Shown: positions 1-7,522 of the stretch, piece after piece
Layout of the letters: each line of letters starts with the position of its first letter
Numbering within the stretch: the first letter of the stretch is position 1
From: CAKRHR01 sp964423195
GTDB lineage: Bacteria; Bacillota; Clostridia; Lachnospirales; Lachnospiraceae
Direction of reading: 5' to 3'
NCBI GenBank assembly: GCA_964423195.1
Contig: CAYRDY010000052.1
Location: 1 to 15,535, forward strand
Length of the DNA stretch: 15,535 nt
Made by a program: the position numbers and the translations under genes
The notes under the pieces: generated by a model
The model's database searches: none
Seen by the model: the letters and a program-made list of their open reading frames with translations, nothing else
Told to the model about the DNA's origin: nothing

Positions 1-362
1 AGCACGCCGCCGCTGAAAAAAGCAGCGATCGTACAGAACAGGGCGATCAGCAGTGAGTACCTGGCGCCGTAGATGATGCGGCTGAAGATATCACGGCCGA
101 AAGCGTCCGTGCCCATCCAGTGCGCACTCGAAGGCGGCTGCAGCATCGCGGTATAATCCTGTTCGGCGAAATCCTGCGGCGCGATCAGCGGCGCGAAAAT
201 GGCGACCAGGATCAAAAGAATGACAACGATCAGGCCGATGATGGACGTCTTGTTTCGCTTAAAACGCTTCCACGCCTCGGCGCCCGGCGTTGACTTCTTG
301 ATTTTGCCCTCTTTTTTCTTTCTCTCAATTTTCTCCATTGCAGGAGTCATCATTTTTGCCAT
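1..362 (-). CDS. ABC transporter permease, DppC/OppC type (3' part cut off by window edge)
   Basis: This is the second inner-membrane permease of a family-5 (dipeptide/oligopeptide/nickel-type) importer; only the first 120 codons are inside the window. The start ATG at 362 follows a GGGGG ribosome site about 7 nt upstream. The N-terminus is a Lys-rich cytoplasmic segment (residues 8-23), then a hydrophobic helix (about residues 40-60, IIGLIVVILLILVAIFAPLI). Next is the family hallmark HWMGTDAFGRDIFSRIIYGAR-like stretch near residues 82-102, which is the OppC N-terminal region preceding the BPD_transp_1 domain. The second helix begins near the cut end. The gene starts 11 nt after the stop of the DppB-like permease, so the two are certainly co-transcribed. 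A substrate cannot be assigned; the neighbouring sugar-type enzymes suggest a glycoside or related compound rather than peptides, which is inference. Confidence 0.93.
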   Translation of the reverse strand, partial: MAKMMTPAMEKIERKKKEGKIKKSTPGAEAWKRFKRNKTSIIGLIVVILLILVAIFAPLIAPQDFAEQDYTAMLQPPSSAHWMGTDAFGRDIFSRIIYGARYSLLIALFCTIAAFFSGGV

Positions 363-373
363 AATCACACCCC

Positions 374-1351
374 CTATGCCGTTTCGGTTTCAGCGACTTT
401 TTTCTTCTTTTTCTTGCCGCCGCCAATGATCGTCGTCTTCAATCTTGGGTCAATGACGATGAAGCTGATATCGACGATCAGGTTGATGACCGTCAGCACG
501 CCGGCGATGATCAGGGCGCCGCCGAGCACTGAAGGATAGTTGCGCTGTGTGATGGAGTCGGTGATATATTTGCCAACGCCAGGAACACCGAAGACAGTCT
601 CAAGAACCATGGCACCGCCGATGGACGTGCCGAGGTTGGAACCGATGGACTGCGCCACAGGGATCATGGCATTTCGAAGCGCGTGATGGAACGTGATATT
701 CCTCTCATTCTGGCCTTTGGCACGAGCTGTACGGATATAGTCCTCGCTCAAAACCTCAAGCATACTGGAACGCGTGATACGCGTATAGTTCGCGATTGAA
801 GAAAAGGCGACGCAGAGCATCGGCATGATATAGCCCTTGATGGACTCAATGCCGGATGACGGCAGCCAGTGCAGCTTGACTGAAAAGATCATGATCAATG
901 CCAAGGCGACGACAAACTCCGGCACAGACTGGAAGAACATGGACACTACCAGCACCAGGGAGTCCACCCAGGTATATTTTTTGAGCGCCGAGATGATACC
1001 CAGCAGGATACCAATGATAGCGCCCAGCGCCACCGCGCCGAAGGTGATGATGGCAGATGTACTAAGCCTAGGAATAATCTCATCAATTACAGGCTCACCG
1101 GTACGGTAGGATGTACCGAAATCGCCCTTTGTCACAATATTGCCAATATATCTCACATACTGGACAATGACATTATCATTTAAGCCTAACTCTTCTCTCT
1201 TAGCCTGAACCTGCTCCTCCGTCGCGGAGTTTCCGAGGATCTGCCTGGCAGGGTCACCCGGCGTGACGGTCTTTAATGCAAAGATGATGGCAGATACACC
1301 CAAAAGGATCGGGATAAGAAGAAGTATTCTCTTTAAAATATATTTAACCAT
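374..1351 (-). CDS. ABC transporter permease, DppB/OppB type
   Basis: This is the first inner-membrane permease subunit of the family-5 importer, 325 residues, the usual length for the family. The N-terminus MVKYILKRILLLIPILLGVS is a typical DppB signal-anchor helix. The signature PGDPA follows at residues 31-35 and the periplasmic loop carries GDFGTSYRTGEPV. Several further membrane helices run through about residues 100-300. The ATPase-contacting EAA loop is clear at about residues 203-228 (EDYIRTARAKGQNERN and following). The C-terminus ends in an unusual Lys-rich tail (GGGKKKKKKVAETETA). The ribosome site GGAG lies 8 nt before the ATG. The gene follows the binding-protein gene after a 95-nt gap holding a strong hairpin (1378-1412), so its level may be lower than that of the binding protein. 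No ATPase subunits are visible; they may lie beyond base 1. Confidence 0.95.
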   Translation of the reverse strand: MVKYILKRILLLIPILLGVSAIIFALKTVTPGDPARQILGNSATEEQVQAKREELGLNDNVIVQYVRYIGNIVTKGDFGTSYRTGEPVIDEIIPRLSTSAIITFGAVALGAIIGILLGIISALKKYTWVDSLVLVVSMFFQSVPEFVVALALIMIFSVKLHWLPSSGIESIKGYIMPMLCVAFSSIANYTRITRSSMLEVLSEDYIRTARAKGQNERNITFHHALRNAMIPVAQSIGSNLGTSIGGAMVLETVFGVPGVGKYITDSITQRNYPSVLGGALIIAGVLTVINLIVDISFIVIDPRLKTTIIGGGKKKKKKVAETETA

Positions 1352-1377
1352 ACCCTATTCTCCAAATTTAAATGAAT

Positions 1378-1412
1378 GGAGTGCCATGAAGGTCATTGCT
1401 TCATGACACTCC
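1378..1412 (-). promoter_or_regulatory. Strong stem-loop between binding-protein and permease genes
   Basis: The arms GGAGTGCCATGAAG (1378-1391) and CTTCATGACACTCC (1399-1412) pair over 14 positions with a single mismatch around a 7-nt loop. It starts 35 nt after the stop of the substrate-binding protein gene in the direction of transcription. There is no U-tract after the stem on the minus strand, so it is not a classic intrinsic terminator. Such hairpins after binding-protein genes commonly protect the upstream mRNA from 3' exonucleases and give more binding protein than permease; that role here is inferred. Confidence 0.7.
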
Positions 1413-1446
1413 ATCACCTGCCTGTTACTTAATCTCCACAGCTGGA

Positions 1447-3135
1447 TTATTTATACATTGTCGTCACATCGATGAAACCTCTCTCAATGTACTCGAAGCC
1501 CTTGATATCCGGCGCGAGGACATTGGCATGCATCTCTGTGTAGAGGTTCAGATAAGTCGTGTTGTCCTTAAACTGTTTCTCGATCTCACCGAACATCTCC
1601 TTGCCCTTCTGATCATCAGGCTCTGAGATAGCGGCCTTGATGTCGGCGTCGATCTCGTCGGTCGTCCACTTCGGGCCGCCGATGGAGAAGCCATAAGCGC
1701 CTTCTTTCTGCAGGGACAGGAAAATGGTCGGATATCTGACAGGCACGAGGTCGCCGACCTCGATCAGGTCATATTGGCCGCCCGCGGCGCGCTCGACAAA
1801 TGTCGGCGTATCCGGGATGTCCAGATTGACAGTGATGCCGACCTGCTGGAGCTGACCCTGGATCGCGGTGTAGACATTCTGAATGTCCGCGGTACCGAGG
1901 ATCGAAAGCTCAAGGCCGTCGCCGTATCCGGCATCCGCCAGGAGCTGCTTGGCCTGATCGACATCCAGTACCCTCTCTTCCGGTGTATAGATCTCATTGT
2001 AGTATTTGCTGCCAACCTCAAAATAGCCGTCATTGGACTTGCCGAAACCGGCGGTGCCGACGATATTGAGGGCGTCATAGTCAAGCGCAAGGTCGATAGC
2101 TTTGCGGACATTCGGATCCTGAAGCGCAGGATTGCCGTTCTCGCCGAGGTTGAACCACAGGTGCGTCACCTGGCCGAAGGAGTGCATGACGACCTTGACA
2201 TTCGGGTTGGTGACATAGGTCGCGGCCTGTGAAACAGGCATCTCATAGGCGACATCCAGGTCACCGGATTCAATAGCCATCTCCCTGGAGGCCGCGTCAG
2301 CCGTGAACGTAAACTTGATCTCCTTGAAATAGCCGACATAATCCGGATTCCAGTACTCCTCATTTCTCTCAAGGGTGATGGACTGTCCGGTCTGCCACTC
2401 TTTGAATCTGTACTTGCCGCAGCCGAGCAGCGGATTCTTTGCCGATGCTTCAAGGCCGCCCAGAGCGTTTACCTCATCCTCGGTCACGATACCGAACTGG
2501 CCCCATGCCAGCATCGCAAGGATATCCGGAGCAGCGATGTTGAAAGCGATGGTTACCGTGTGCTCGTCATCCGCCACAGCGCCTTCAGCGTCGATATAGC
2601 GGCCGGTATCTGTCGTCTGGTTCACATCCCTCCAGATGGAGTTGACGGTGTAGACGACATCGTCAGCGACCAGCGGCGTGCCATCATACATGGTGACATC
2701 GTCGCGGAGCGTGAACTTGCAGTGTGTGTCATCAACCCATTCCCACTCTGTCGCAAGCTCCGGCAGGATTTCGCCGGTCTGCTGGTCGACACTGACCAAC
2801 TGGTCAAGGATCGCGTTGCAGATGATGACCGGATAGGTCTCAGTATTCGCTACAGCCGCGCCAAAGATCGTGGATGGCTCGCCGCCGAAGCCGACGGTGA
2901 GGGTTTCATCAGATTTTGTCGTGTTCGGGGCATCCTCAAATGCGCCGTGTACACCCGATGCCGCCATCTGATCCTCAGGGGATCCGGTCTCGCCACCGGC
3001 TGCCTGAGTGTCTCCGCCGCCTGCATTACCGCCGCCGGCATTGCCACCGCCATTGTCTCCGCCGCCACCGCAGGCTGCCAATGAAAATACCATTGCACCC
3101 GCAAGCAATAAGGATACCAGTTTCTTCATTTTCAT
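1447..3135 (-). CDS. ABC transporter substrate-binding lipoprotein, family 5 (SBP_bac_5)
   Basis: This is the extracellular solute-binding lipoprotein of the importer, 562 residues, normal for family 5. The start is taken as the ATG at 3135, because an in-frame ATG at 3153 lies inside the GAGGAGG ribosome site that serves 3135. The N-terminus is a lipoprotein signal peptide: positive residues (MKMKKL), a hydrophobic core and the lipobox SLAAC with Cys22 as the lipidated residue. A flexible Gly/Asn/Ala-rich linker follows (GGGNAGGGNAGGGD, about residues 29-43). Family-5 hallmarks include LRDDVTMYDGTPLVADDVVY, FKEWQTGQSITLERNEEYWN and PNVRKAIDLALDYDAL. The protein therefore binds a peptide-like, glycoside-like or other polar ligand; family 5 is broad and the ligand cannot be deduced. 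It follows the Gfo/Idh/MocA gene by 149 nt, linking uptake to the enzymes of the locus. Confidence 0.95.
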   Translation of the reverse strand: MKMKKLVSLLLAGAMVFSLAACGGGGDNGGGNAGGGNAGGGDTQAAGGETGSPEDQMAASGVHGAFEDAPNTTKSDETLTVGFGGEPSTIFGAAVANTETYPVIICNAILDQLVSVDQQTGEILPELATEWEWVDDTHCKFTLRDDVTMYDGTPLVADDVVYTVNSIWRDVNQTTDTGRYIDAEGAVADDEHTVTIAFNIAAPDILAMLAWGQFGIVTEDEVNALGGLEASAKNPLLGCGKYRFKEWQTGQSITLERNEEYWNPDYVGYFKEIKFTFTADAASREMAIESGDLDVAYEMPVSQAATYVTNPNVKVVMHSFGQVTHLWFNLGENGNPALQDPNVRKAIDLALDYDALNIVGTAGFGKSNDGYFEVGSKYYNEIYTPEERVLDVDQAKQLLADAGYGDGLELSILGTADIQNVYTAIQGQLQQVGITVNLDIPDTPTFVERAAGGQYDLIEVGDLVPVRYPTIFLSLQKEGAYGFSIGGPKWTTDEIDADIKAAISEPDDQKGKEMFGEIEKQFKDNTTYLNLYTEMHANVLAPDIKGFEYIERGFIDVTTMYK

Positions 3136-3252
3136 TTCTTGAGTCCTCCTCATTTCTTAAAAAATTATTTATCTCAACCTCGGCCGTTCACCCGCCCCTT
3201 TCGCGGATCTTTCTGACGCGCCGCGGTTTGAAATTAAAATAAATACCGTTGA

Positions 3253-3272
3253 TCCGGCGCGCTTTCGCCGGA
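3253..3272 (-). promoter_or_regulatory. GC-rich hairpin just after the Gfo/Idh/MocA gene
   Basis: Arms TCCGGCG (3253-3259) and CGCCGGA (3266-3272) pair perfectly around a 6-nt loop. The hairpin begins 12 nt beyond the dehydrogenase stop on the minus strand. No U-tract follows, so it is probably a transcript-stabilising or processing hairpin in the 149-nt gap before the binding-protein gene. It brackets that gene together with the hairpin at 1378-1412. No convincing promoter was found in the gap. Confidence 0.5.
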
Positions 3273-3284
3273 GCGCCACATTTC

Positions 3285-4433
3285 TCAGATTTCCACCCAG
3301 GCCGCGTCATTCTTGCTGCTCTCGACGCATGCGTGGACGAACTTCACGCCGGCAATGCCGTCGTCGATGGACGGGAAGTCGTAGTCATAGCCGCTCAGCT
3401 CCTCGCCGTTGGCGAGCTTTAAGATGCTCGTGATCCACACGCGGTAAATGTTCGCGAAGGCCACATACAGCCCCTCCGGATGCCCGGACGGGATCCGGCT
3501 CACAGCCGCGGTGCGGTCCGTGACATAGCCCATGCCGCGGTTGTAGATCTGCGTCGGCTGACCCTTTAAGGTCACATAGAGAATGTTCGGGTTCTCCTGC
3601 ACCCACTCGATCGCGCCCTTGGTGCCAAAGATGCGCACCACCAGGCCGTTCATATGACCAACGCACACCTGTGAGGAGCAGAACACGCCGTGGGCGCCGT
3701 TCTCAAACTCCACCAGGATATTGGCATTTAAGTCGAGCGGCTGTCCCCAGTAGTCCAGCTTGGCCGCGACACGCTTTAACTTCAGGCCGGTCATGTAGCT
3801 GACGGTATTCTCGATATGGGTGCCAATGTCGCCCACACAGTTGGAGATGCCGGCCACATCCGGATCCTTGCGCCAAGATGAGAGCTTCACCATCACCTGG
3901 TCGCCCGCGCCGACATCGTCGACCAGATACTCCTGAAGATACTCCGCGTTGACATCGATGACATCGCCGATATAACCGCTCCGGATCAGCTCCCTGGCCT
4001 CCTTGACCATGGCGTTGCCGGAATAGGAATAGTTCACGCAGAACAGCAGATGCCTCTCCTCGGCGATTTTCTTTAACTCCTCGGCCTGCGCCACCTCAAA
4101 GCAGAGCGGTTTCTCGCAGAGCACATGGATGCCATTCTCCAAAAACGCCTTGGCCGCCTCATAGTGGACATCATTCGGCGCGGTGATGGTCACGAAATCG
4201 ATGCCATCCTCCCTTGCGCCCTCCTTGACAGCCATCTCCTGAAAACTGCCATAGGTGCGGTCGGCGTCGATCTGGTAAAACTCGGCGCATTCTTTATTTT
4301 TTTCCGCGTTCTGGCTAAAGCATCCCGCCTTTAAGAATGCGCGCCCGTCAAAATTGACGCCGATGCGGTGCACGCCGCCGATGAAAGCGGACAGGCTGCC
4401 GCCCACCATCCCATAGCTCAATGTCTTTTTCAT
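3285..4433 (-). CDS. Gfo/Idh/MocA family NAD(P)-dependent oxidoreductase
   Basis: A cytoplasmic dehydrogenase of 382 residues that should oxidise a sugar, cyclitol or glycoside hydroxyl with NAD(P). The open frame extends upstream to 4601, but that extension overlaps the previous gene and reads as Arg/Ser-rich noise; the ATG at 4433 has a GGAGG site at proper distance and begins a canonical Rossmann strand. The first 120 residues are the nucleotide-binding domain: YGMVGGSLSAFIGG (residues 7-20; the usual third Gly is Ser), ITAPNDVHYEAAKAFLENG, and the family signature CEKP with catalytic Lys108. The C-terminal domain carries GDIGTHIEN with likely catalytic Asp202 and His206, and the GHPEGLYVAFANIYR stretch common in sugar-active members. 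It begins 16 nt after the stop of the TIM-barrel gene. Pairing with such a TIM barrel is known from oxidation-elimination cleavage of glycosides and from inositol metabolism. The substrate is unknown. Confidence 0.93.
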   Translation of the reverse strand: MKKTLSYGMVGGSLSAFIGGVHRIGVNFDGRAFLKAGCFSQNAEKNKECAEFYQIDADRTYGSFQEMAVKEGAREDGIDFVTITAPNDVHYEAAKAFLENGIHVLCEKPLCFEVAQAEELKKIAEERHLLFCVNYSYSGNAMVKEARELIRSGYIGDVIDVNAEYLQEYLVDDVGAGDQVMVKLSSWRKDPDVAGISNCVGDIGTHIENTVSYMTGLKLKRVAAKLDYWGQPLDLNANILVEFENGAHGVFCSSQVCVGHMNGLVVRIFGTKGAIEWVQENPNILYVTLKGQPTQIYNRGMGYVTDRTAAVSRIPSGHPEGLYVAFANIYRVWITSILKLANGEELSGYDYDFPSIDDGIAGVKFVHACVESSKNDAAWVEI

Positions 4434-4449
4434 AGCGCTGCCCTCCGCC

Positions 4450-5445
4450 TTATTTGTTTGCGATGGCCGCGTCGAAAGCGACATTTGACGGCTCGAAATC
4501 AACCTTGCGCACAAACGCCGCCGCCTCTGTGGCGCCGTAGACGCGCTCCATGCCTGAGTCCTCCCACTCCACGGAGAGCGGACCCTGATAATTGTGGGCA
4601 TTCAGCACGCGGATGATCTCCTCAAAATTGACATCGCCGTGTCCGAGTGAGCGGAAATTCCAGCCCCTGCGCAGATCACCGAAGTCGATATGGGAGCCGA
4701 GCAGGCCGCTCCTGCCGTCCAGTGTCACGGCCGCGTCCTTCATATGGACGTGATAGACACGATCGATAAAGTCATTCAGGAACACATGCGGGGTGATGCC
4801 CTGCCAGATCAGATGGCTTGGGTCAAAGTTGATGCCAAACTCCGGATAATCCTTGAATTTCTCAAGCAGCCGCTTGGTTGAATAGTAGTCAAACGCGATC
4901 TCGCCCGGATGAACTTCCAAGGCGAACTTCACATCATTTTTCCTGCACTCTTCCATGATCGGGCTCCAGAGATCATAGATCTGCTGGAAACCGTCCTCGA
5001 TCATGCTCTCCGGCGTCTGCGGGAATGAATACAGATACTTCCAGATCGGAGAACCGACAAAACCGGTGATGATGTGGACGCCCATCTTCTTGGCGACCTT
5101 CGGCGCGTTCATCATCGTCTTGATGGCCCACGCGCGGATCTCGTCCGGCTTGCCTGCCAGCTCGCCCGGCGCGAAATTGTCCAGACGCGGATCATTGTAA
5201 TCGCCCACGCACTGCCCGATGACGTGCGTCGCGATCGCCTTGCAGATCAGGCCGTTCTCCTCCAGATTGTCCATGATCCACTTCAGGTAATCGTCATCCT
5301 CCACCGCACGGTTGATATCGAGATGATTGCCCCAGCAGGCAATCTCAAGGCCGTCATAGCCCATTTTCTTCGCCAGCACACAGATCTCGTCAAACGGGAG
5401 ATCCGCCCACTGGCCTGTGATCAATGTCACTGGTCTTGACATCAT
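4450..5445 (-). CDS. Sugar phosphate isomerase/epimerase-like TIM-barrel protein (AP endonuclease 2 family)
   Basis: A 331-residue xylose-isomerase-like TIM barrel with an apparently complete divalent-metal site: Glu177 (FALEVHPGE), Asp208 and His211 (INFDPSHLIWQG), His234 (YHVHMKD) and Glu293/Glu295 (LSVEWEDSG). The N-terminal strand motif YDGLEIACWGNHLDI is typical of the family. Members act as isomerases, epimerases, dehydratases or lyases on keto-sugars and inososes; relatives paired with a Gfo/Idh/MocA enzyme eliminate the aglycone from 3-keto-glycosides. Two adjacent ATGs exist; from the AAAGGGG ribosome site the second (5442) has better spacing (7 nt) than the first (4 nt), so the true start may be one codon later. 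It lies 27 nt after the acyl-carrier gene and 16 nt before the dehydrogenase gene, clearly in one operon. The exact reaction is not readable. Confidence 0.93.
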   Translation of the reverse strand: MMSRPVTLITGQWADLPFDEICVLAKKMGYDGLEIACWGNHLDINRAVEDDDYLKWIMDNLEENGLICKAIATHVIGQCVGDYNDPRLDNFAPGELAGKPDEIRAWAIKTMMNAPKVAKKMGVHIITGFVGSPIWKYLYSFPQTPESMIEDGFQQIYDLWSPIMEECRKNDVKFALEVHPGEIAFDYYSTKRLLEKFKDYPEFGINFDPSHLIWQGITPHVFLNDFIDRVYHVHMKDAAVTLDGRSGLLGSHIDFGDLRRGWNFRSLGHGDVNFEEIIRVLNAHNYQGPLSVEWEDSGMERVYGATEAAAFVRKVDFEPSNVAFDAAIANK

Positions 5446-5472
5446 ATCGCCCCTTTCTATAATCTTATGGTC

Positions 5473-5721
5473 TTAATCGTCTTCGCATTCCGCGAGAACC
5501 ATGTCGGCCAGATCGCCGATGGTTTTATATTTTCCGATGTCGCCGAGAGAGATCGTCACGTCCGTCTCATTCTCGATCAGCGCGCACAGAGCGACGCGCG
5601 GCAATGACTTTGTGCCGAACTGCGCGGCGATATCCGTATCCGCCGTCAGGCCGTCTGTGCTGGTCTTGTACGCTTTTCCGATACAATCGATCAGGAAATT
5701 CACCATTTCTTCTTTATTCAT
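5473..5721 (-). CDS. Acyl carrier protein-like small protein
   Basis: An acidic 82-residue protein with the four-helix ACP pattern: helix 1 about residues 3-18, then LTADTDIAAQFGTKSL, helix 2 about 40-52 (PRVALCALIENET), and ISLGDIGKYKTIGDLADMV matching helices 3-4. Ser39 sits where the phosphopantetheinylated Ser of the GxDSL motif lies, but the usual Asp before it is Lys (TKSL), so recognition by a standard AcpS is not guaranteed. Its ATG directly abuts the TAA stop of the DUF35 gene, with the ribosome site GGAGG inside the last DUF35 codons, implying translational coupling. It presumably carries an acyl or aryl thioester for the thiolase-DUF35 pair. It is unlikely to be the housekeeping fatty-acid ACP, given its context and divergent motif. 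The family call is good; the function is inferred. Confidence 0.82.
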   Translation of the reverse strand: MNKEEMVNFLIDCIGKAYKTSTDGLTADTDIAAQFGTKSLPRVALCALIENETDVTISLGDIGKYKTIGDLADMVLAECEDD

Positions 5722-6138
5722 TTATTTACCCTCCGCATCTTCGTCAATCTCAAAAAATACAGTCGTAAAGTCACCTTTGTCCACATAGATGGCATGAACC
5801 GGCAGCGGCAGCTTGTCGCTCAATTTTTTATATTTCTTGCGGCTGATGCCGAACACGGTCGCGTTGAAGGAGACACCCTCATCGAGCTCCACGATGCCAT
5901 AGCCGTAAGGGCCGATGCTGGCATTCCACGGATCAGCATTCAGGGATGACGGCAGGACCATGCTGTGGAGCTTGCCCTTGCCTGAGAGCTCTACCCACTC
6001 TGTCTCATGATAACCGCATGTGTTGCACGCATAGTGCGGCGGATATTCGATGGCGCCGCATTCCTTGCATTTGCGGGCTAAAAGCTTGTGCTGTGCCAGA
6101 CCTTCATAAAACGGCTGAACAAGTTTTTCAATCTTCAT
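5722..6138 (-). CDS. DUF35 / OB-fold zinc-ribbon protein, thiolase partner
   Basis: A 138-residue protein of the DUF35 (OB_aCoA_assoc) family. The N-terminal zinc ribbon has Cys24, Cys27, Cys38 and Cys41 (CKECG, then CNTCG) after the usual amphipathic helix (FYEGLAQHKLLARKC). The rest is the OB fold (GKGKLHSMVLPSS, YGYGIVELDEGVSFNATVFG). DUF35 proteins bind acyl-CoA and form obligate complexes with thiolase-like enzymes: PhlB with PhlC, ChsH2 with Ltp2, and the archaeal thiolase/HMG-CoA synthase complex. The start ATG at 6138 has an AAGGAGG site overlapping the TAA of the thiolase gene (14-nt gap), and the stop abuts the ACP start. The three genes therefore form a tightly coupled cassette. 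The family is confident; the acyl substrate is unknown. Confidence 0.93.
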   Translation of the reverse strand: MKIEKLVQPFYEGLAQHKLLARKCKECGAIEYPPHYACNTCGYHETEWVELSGKGKLHSMVLPSSLNADPWNASIGPYGYGIVELDEGVSFNATVFGISRKKYKKLSDKLPLPVHAIYVDKGDFTTVFFEIDEDAEGK

Positions 6139-6152
6139 CTTGCATGACCTCC

Positions 6153-7436
6153 TTAATCCAAAATTCTCAAAATCGAAACACGGCAGTTCTGGCCGCCGCC
6201 AAAACCGCGGAGCATCGCTGTCTTCGGATTAACTTTGACCTGATGCGCACCTGCCTGGCCGCGAAGCTGAAGGACAGCCTCATAGAGGTCAGCCATACCT
6301 GACGCGCCATGCGCGTGGCCGTAAGATGTACGTCCGCCGTTCGGGTTGATCGGGCGGTCACCGTCAAATGCTGTCCGGCCTTCCATCACCCATTTCCAGC
6401 CTTCGCCCTTCGGCAGATAGCCGACTTCCTCAGCGGCGAGCAGCTGTGAGGAGAGGATGAAGTCATTGACCATCAGAAGATCGATATCCTCCGGTTTCAT
6501 GCCGGTGACTTCATAGGCCTGCCTTGCAGCTTCCCTAGTGATATACATCTCCAGATGCGGCCGCATCGACTCAAGGCAGGCAGCGCCGATGCCGAGAACC
6601 TCGACCGGTTTCTGCTTGAACTGACGCGCCATATCTGTCGGGCAGACGATCGCGCACACGGAGCCGTCAGCACTTGGGGCATTGCCGGTCACGCGGAGAT
6701 AATGGGTCGTCTTCGGATTGAATGGGGAACGCAGGTATTCCATCGGATCATCAAATCCGTTCTCCTTGGCCTCCTGCTCAAACGGTGTGCGTTTCAGCGC
6801 CAGAGGGTTTAAGGCCGCCGCTCTTCTGCCGTGATAGGACATCGTGTTGAGCACGTCGTCCACCTGCTCGTCGGTCAGGCCATATTCATGTTTGTAAAGG
6901 TCGATCCAGTCGTCCTGTCCGATATTGCCGCCGCCGAGCGCGCGGGTATAGGCGCGGTCCATGATGGACTCAAGATCAGGCGTCAGCTCCTCTGTCGTCA
7001 GCGGGCGACGCATGTAGGCCGGTTTGCCAGGGATCGGCAGGCCACATGAAACCTCGACACCGCCCGTGAGAACGATGTCATGGGCGCCGCTGGCCACATC
7101 TTTGACGGCTTCCTCAAGCGCCACATAGCCGGAGCAGCAAGCCTCTGAGTGATGGACAGAGCCCTTGCCCCTCATGCCGAACCACTCTGCAACCTGCATG
7201 TTCGGTGTCACAGCGTTGTTGAAGAATTTCGGATTTGCTTCGCAGTGATAGAAATAGTCGACATCACGCGGCTCAAGTCCGGCATCCGCCATCGCCGCCA
7301 GGGCGGCAGTTCCAAAAAATTCACCTTCCGTGACTCCCATATACTCAGGATCCGTGCCGCCGTCGACAAACGGTGTGGCGCCGATACCGATAATGGAAAC
7401 GCTGCGGGAATACTTACCCAATTTTCCTGGTACCAT
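6153..7436 (-). CDS. Thiolase-like enzyme (SCP-x / PhlC-type acyltransferase or aldolase)
   Basis: A thiolase-fold protein of the non-classical, DUF35-associated group, about 427 residues. The open frame begins at 7442, but the AAAGGAG site is only 2 nt from that ATG and 8 nt from the ATG at 7436, so the latter is preferred. The active-site Cys lies in HHSEACCSGYVALEEA (first Cys of the pair, about residue 100 from 7436). The C-terminal His motif is GHAHGASGMADLYE (about residues 373-386), where classical thiolases have GHPxGATG, and the end GFGGGQNCRVSIL matches the family's Gly-rich C-terminal loop. Relatives catalyse Claisen-type acylation (PhlC), thiolysis (SCP-x) or retro-aldol cleavage (Ltp2). 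It is the first gene of the thiolase-DUF35-ACP cassette and lies 86 nt after the ROK regulator gene. Whether it makes or breaks a C-C bond here cannot be told. Confidence 0.9.
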   Translation of the reverse strand: MVPGKLGKYSRSVSIIGIGATPFVDGGTDPEYMGVTEGEFFGTAALAAMADAGLEPRDVDYFYHCEANPKFFNNAVTPNMQVAEWFGMRGKGSVHHSEACCSGYVALEEAVKDVASGAHDIVLTGGVEVSCGLPIPGKPAYMRRPLTTEELTPDLESIMDRAYTRALGGGNIGQDDWIDLYKHEYGLTDEQVDDVLNTMSYHGRRAAALNPLALKRTPFEQEAKENGFDDPMEYLRSPFNPKTTHYLRVTGNAPSADGSVCAIVCPTDMARQFKQKPVEVLGIGAACLESMRPHLEMYITREAARQAYEVTGMKPEDIDLLMVNDFILSSQLLAAEEVGYLPKGEGWKWVMEGRTAFDGDRPINPNGGRTSYGHAHGASGMADLYEAVLQLRGQAGAHQVKVNPKTAMLRGFGGGQNCRVSILRILD

Positions 7437-7460
7437 ATACATTTCTCCTTTTTCTTAATA

Positions 7461-7490
7461 ATTATATTTATAGAAGCCTGCCGACTTCCA
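7461..7490 (-). promoter_or_regulatory. Possible internal promoter before the thiolase gene
   Basis: On the minus strand a perfect TATAAT (7461-7466 on plus as ATTATA) lies in the 86-nt gap after the ROK gene. The -35 candidate TGGAAG at 18-nt spacing is poor. The resulting leader would be short, about 15-20 nt. It may allow separate expression of the thiolase cassette, but confidence is low. Confidence 0.3.
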
Positions 7491-7522
7491 CAATATCATC
7501 ATTTACAAATGCACGTGCCGCC

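Noticed and set aside
3136..3153. Upstream ATG at 3153 for the binding-protein gene
   Set aside because: This ATG lies within the GAGGAGG ribosome site itself; the signal peptide starts naturally at 3135.
4434..4601. N-terminal extension of the Gfo/Idh/MocA frame up to 4601
   Set aside because: It overlaps the 3' end of the TIM-barrel gene, is Arg/Ser-rich noise, and the ATG at 4433 has the GGAGG ribosome site and begins the Rossmann fold.
4450..5445. Assignment as the C-glycoside deglycosidase alpha subunit (DgpB/DgpC-type system)
   Set aside because: The TIM fold and Gfo/Idh/MocA neighbour fit, but the small beta subunit typical of those enzymes is not seen, so the specific name is not supported.
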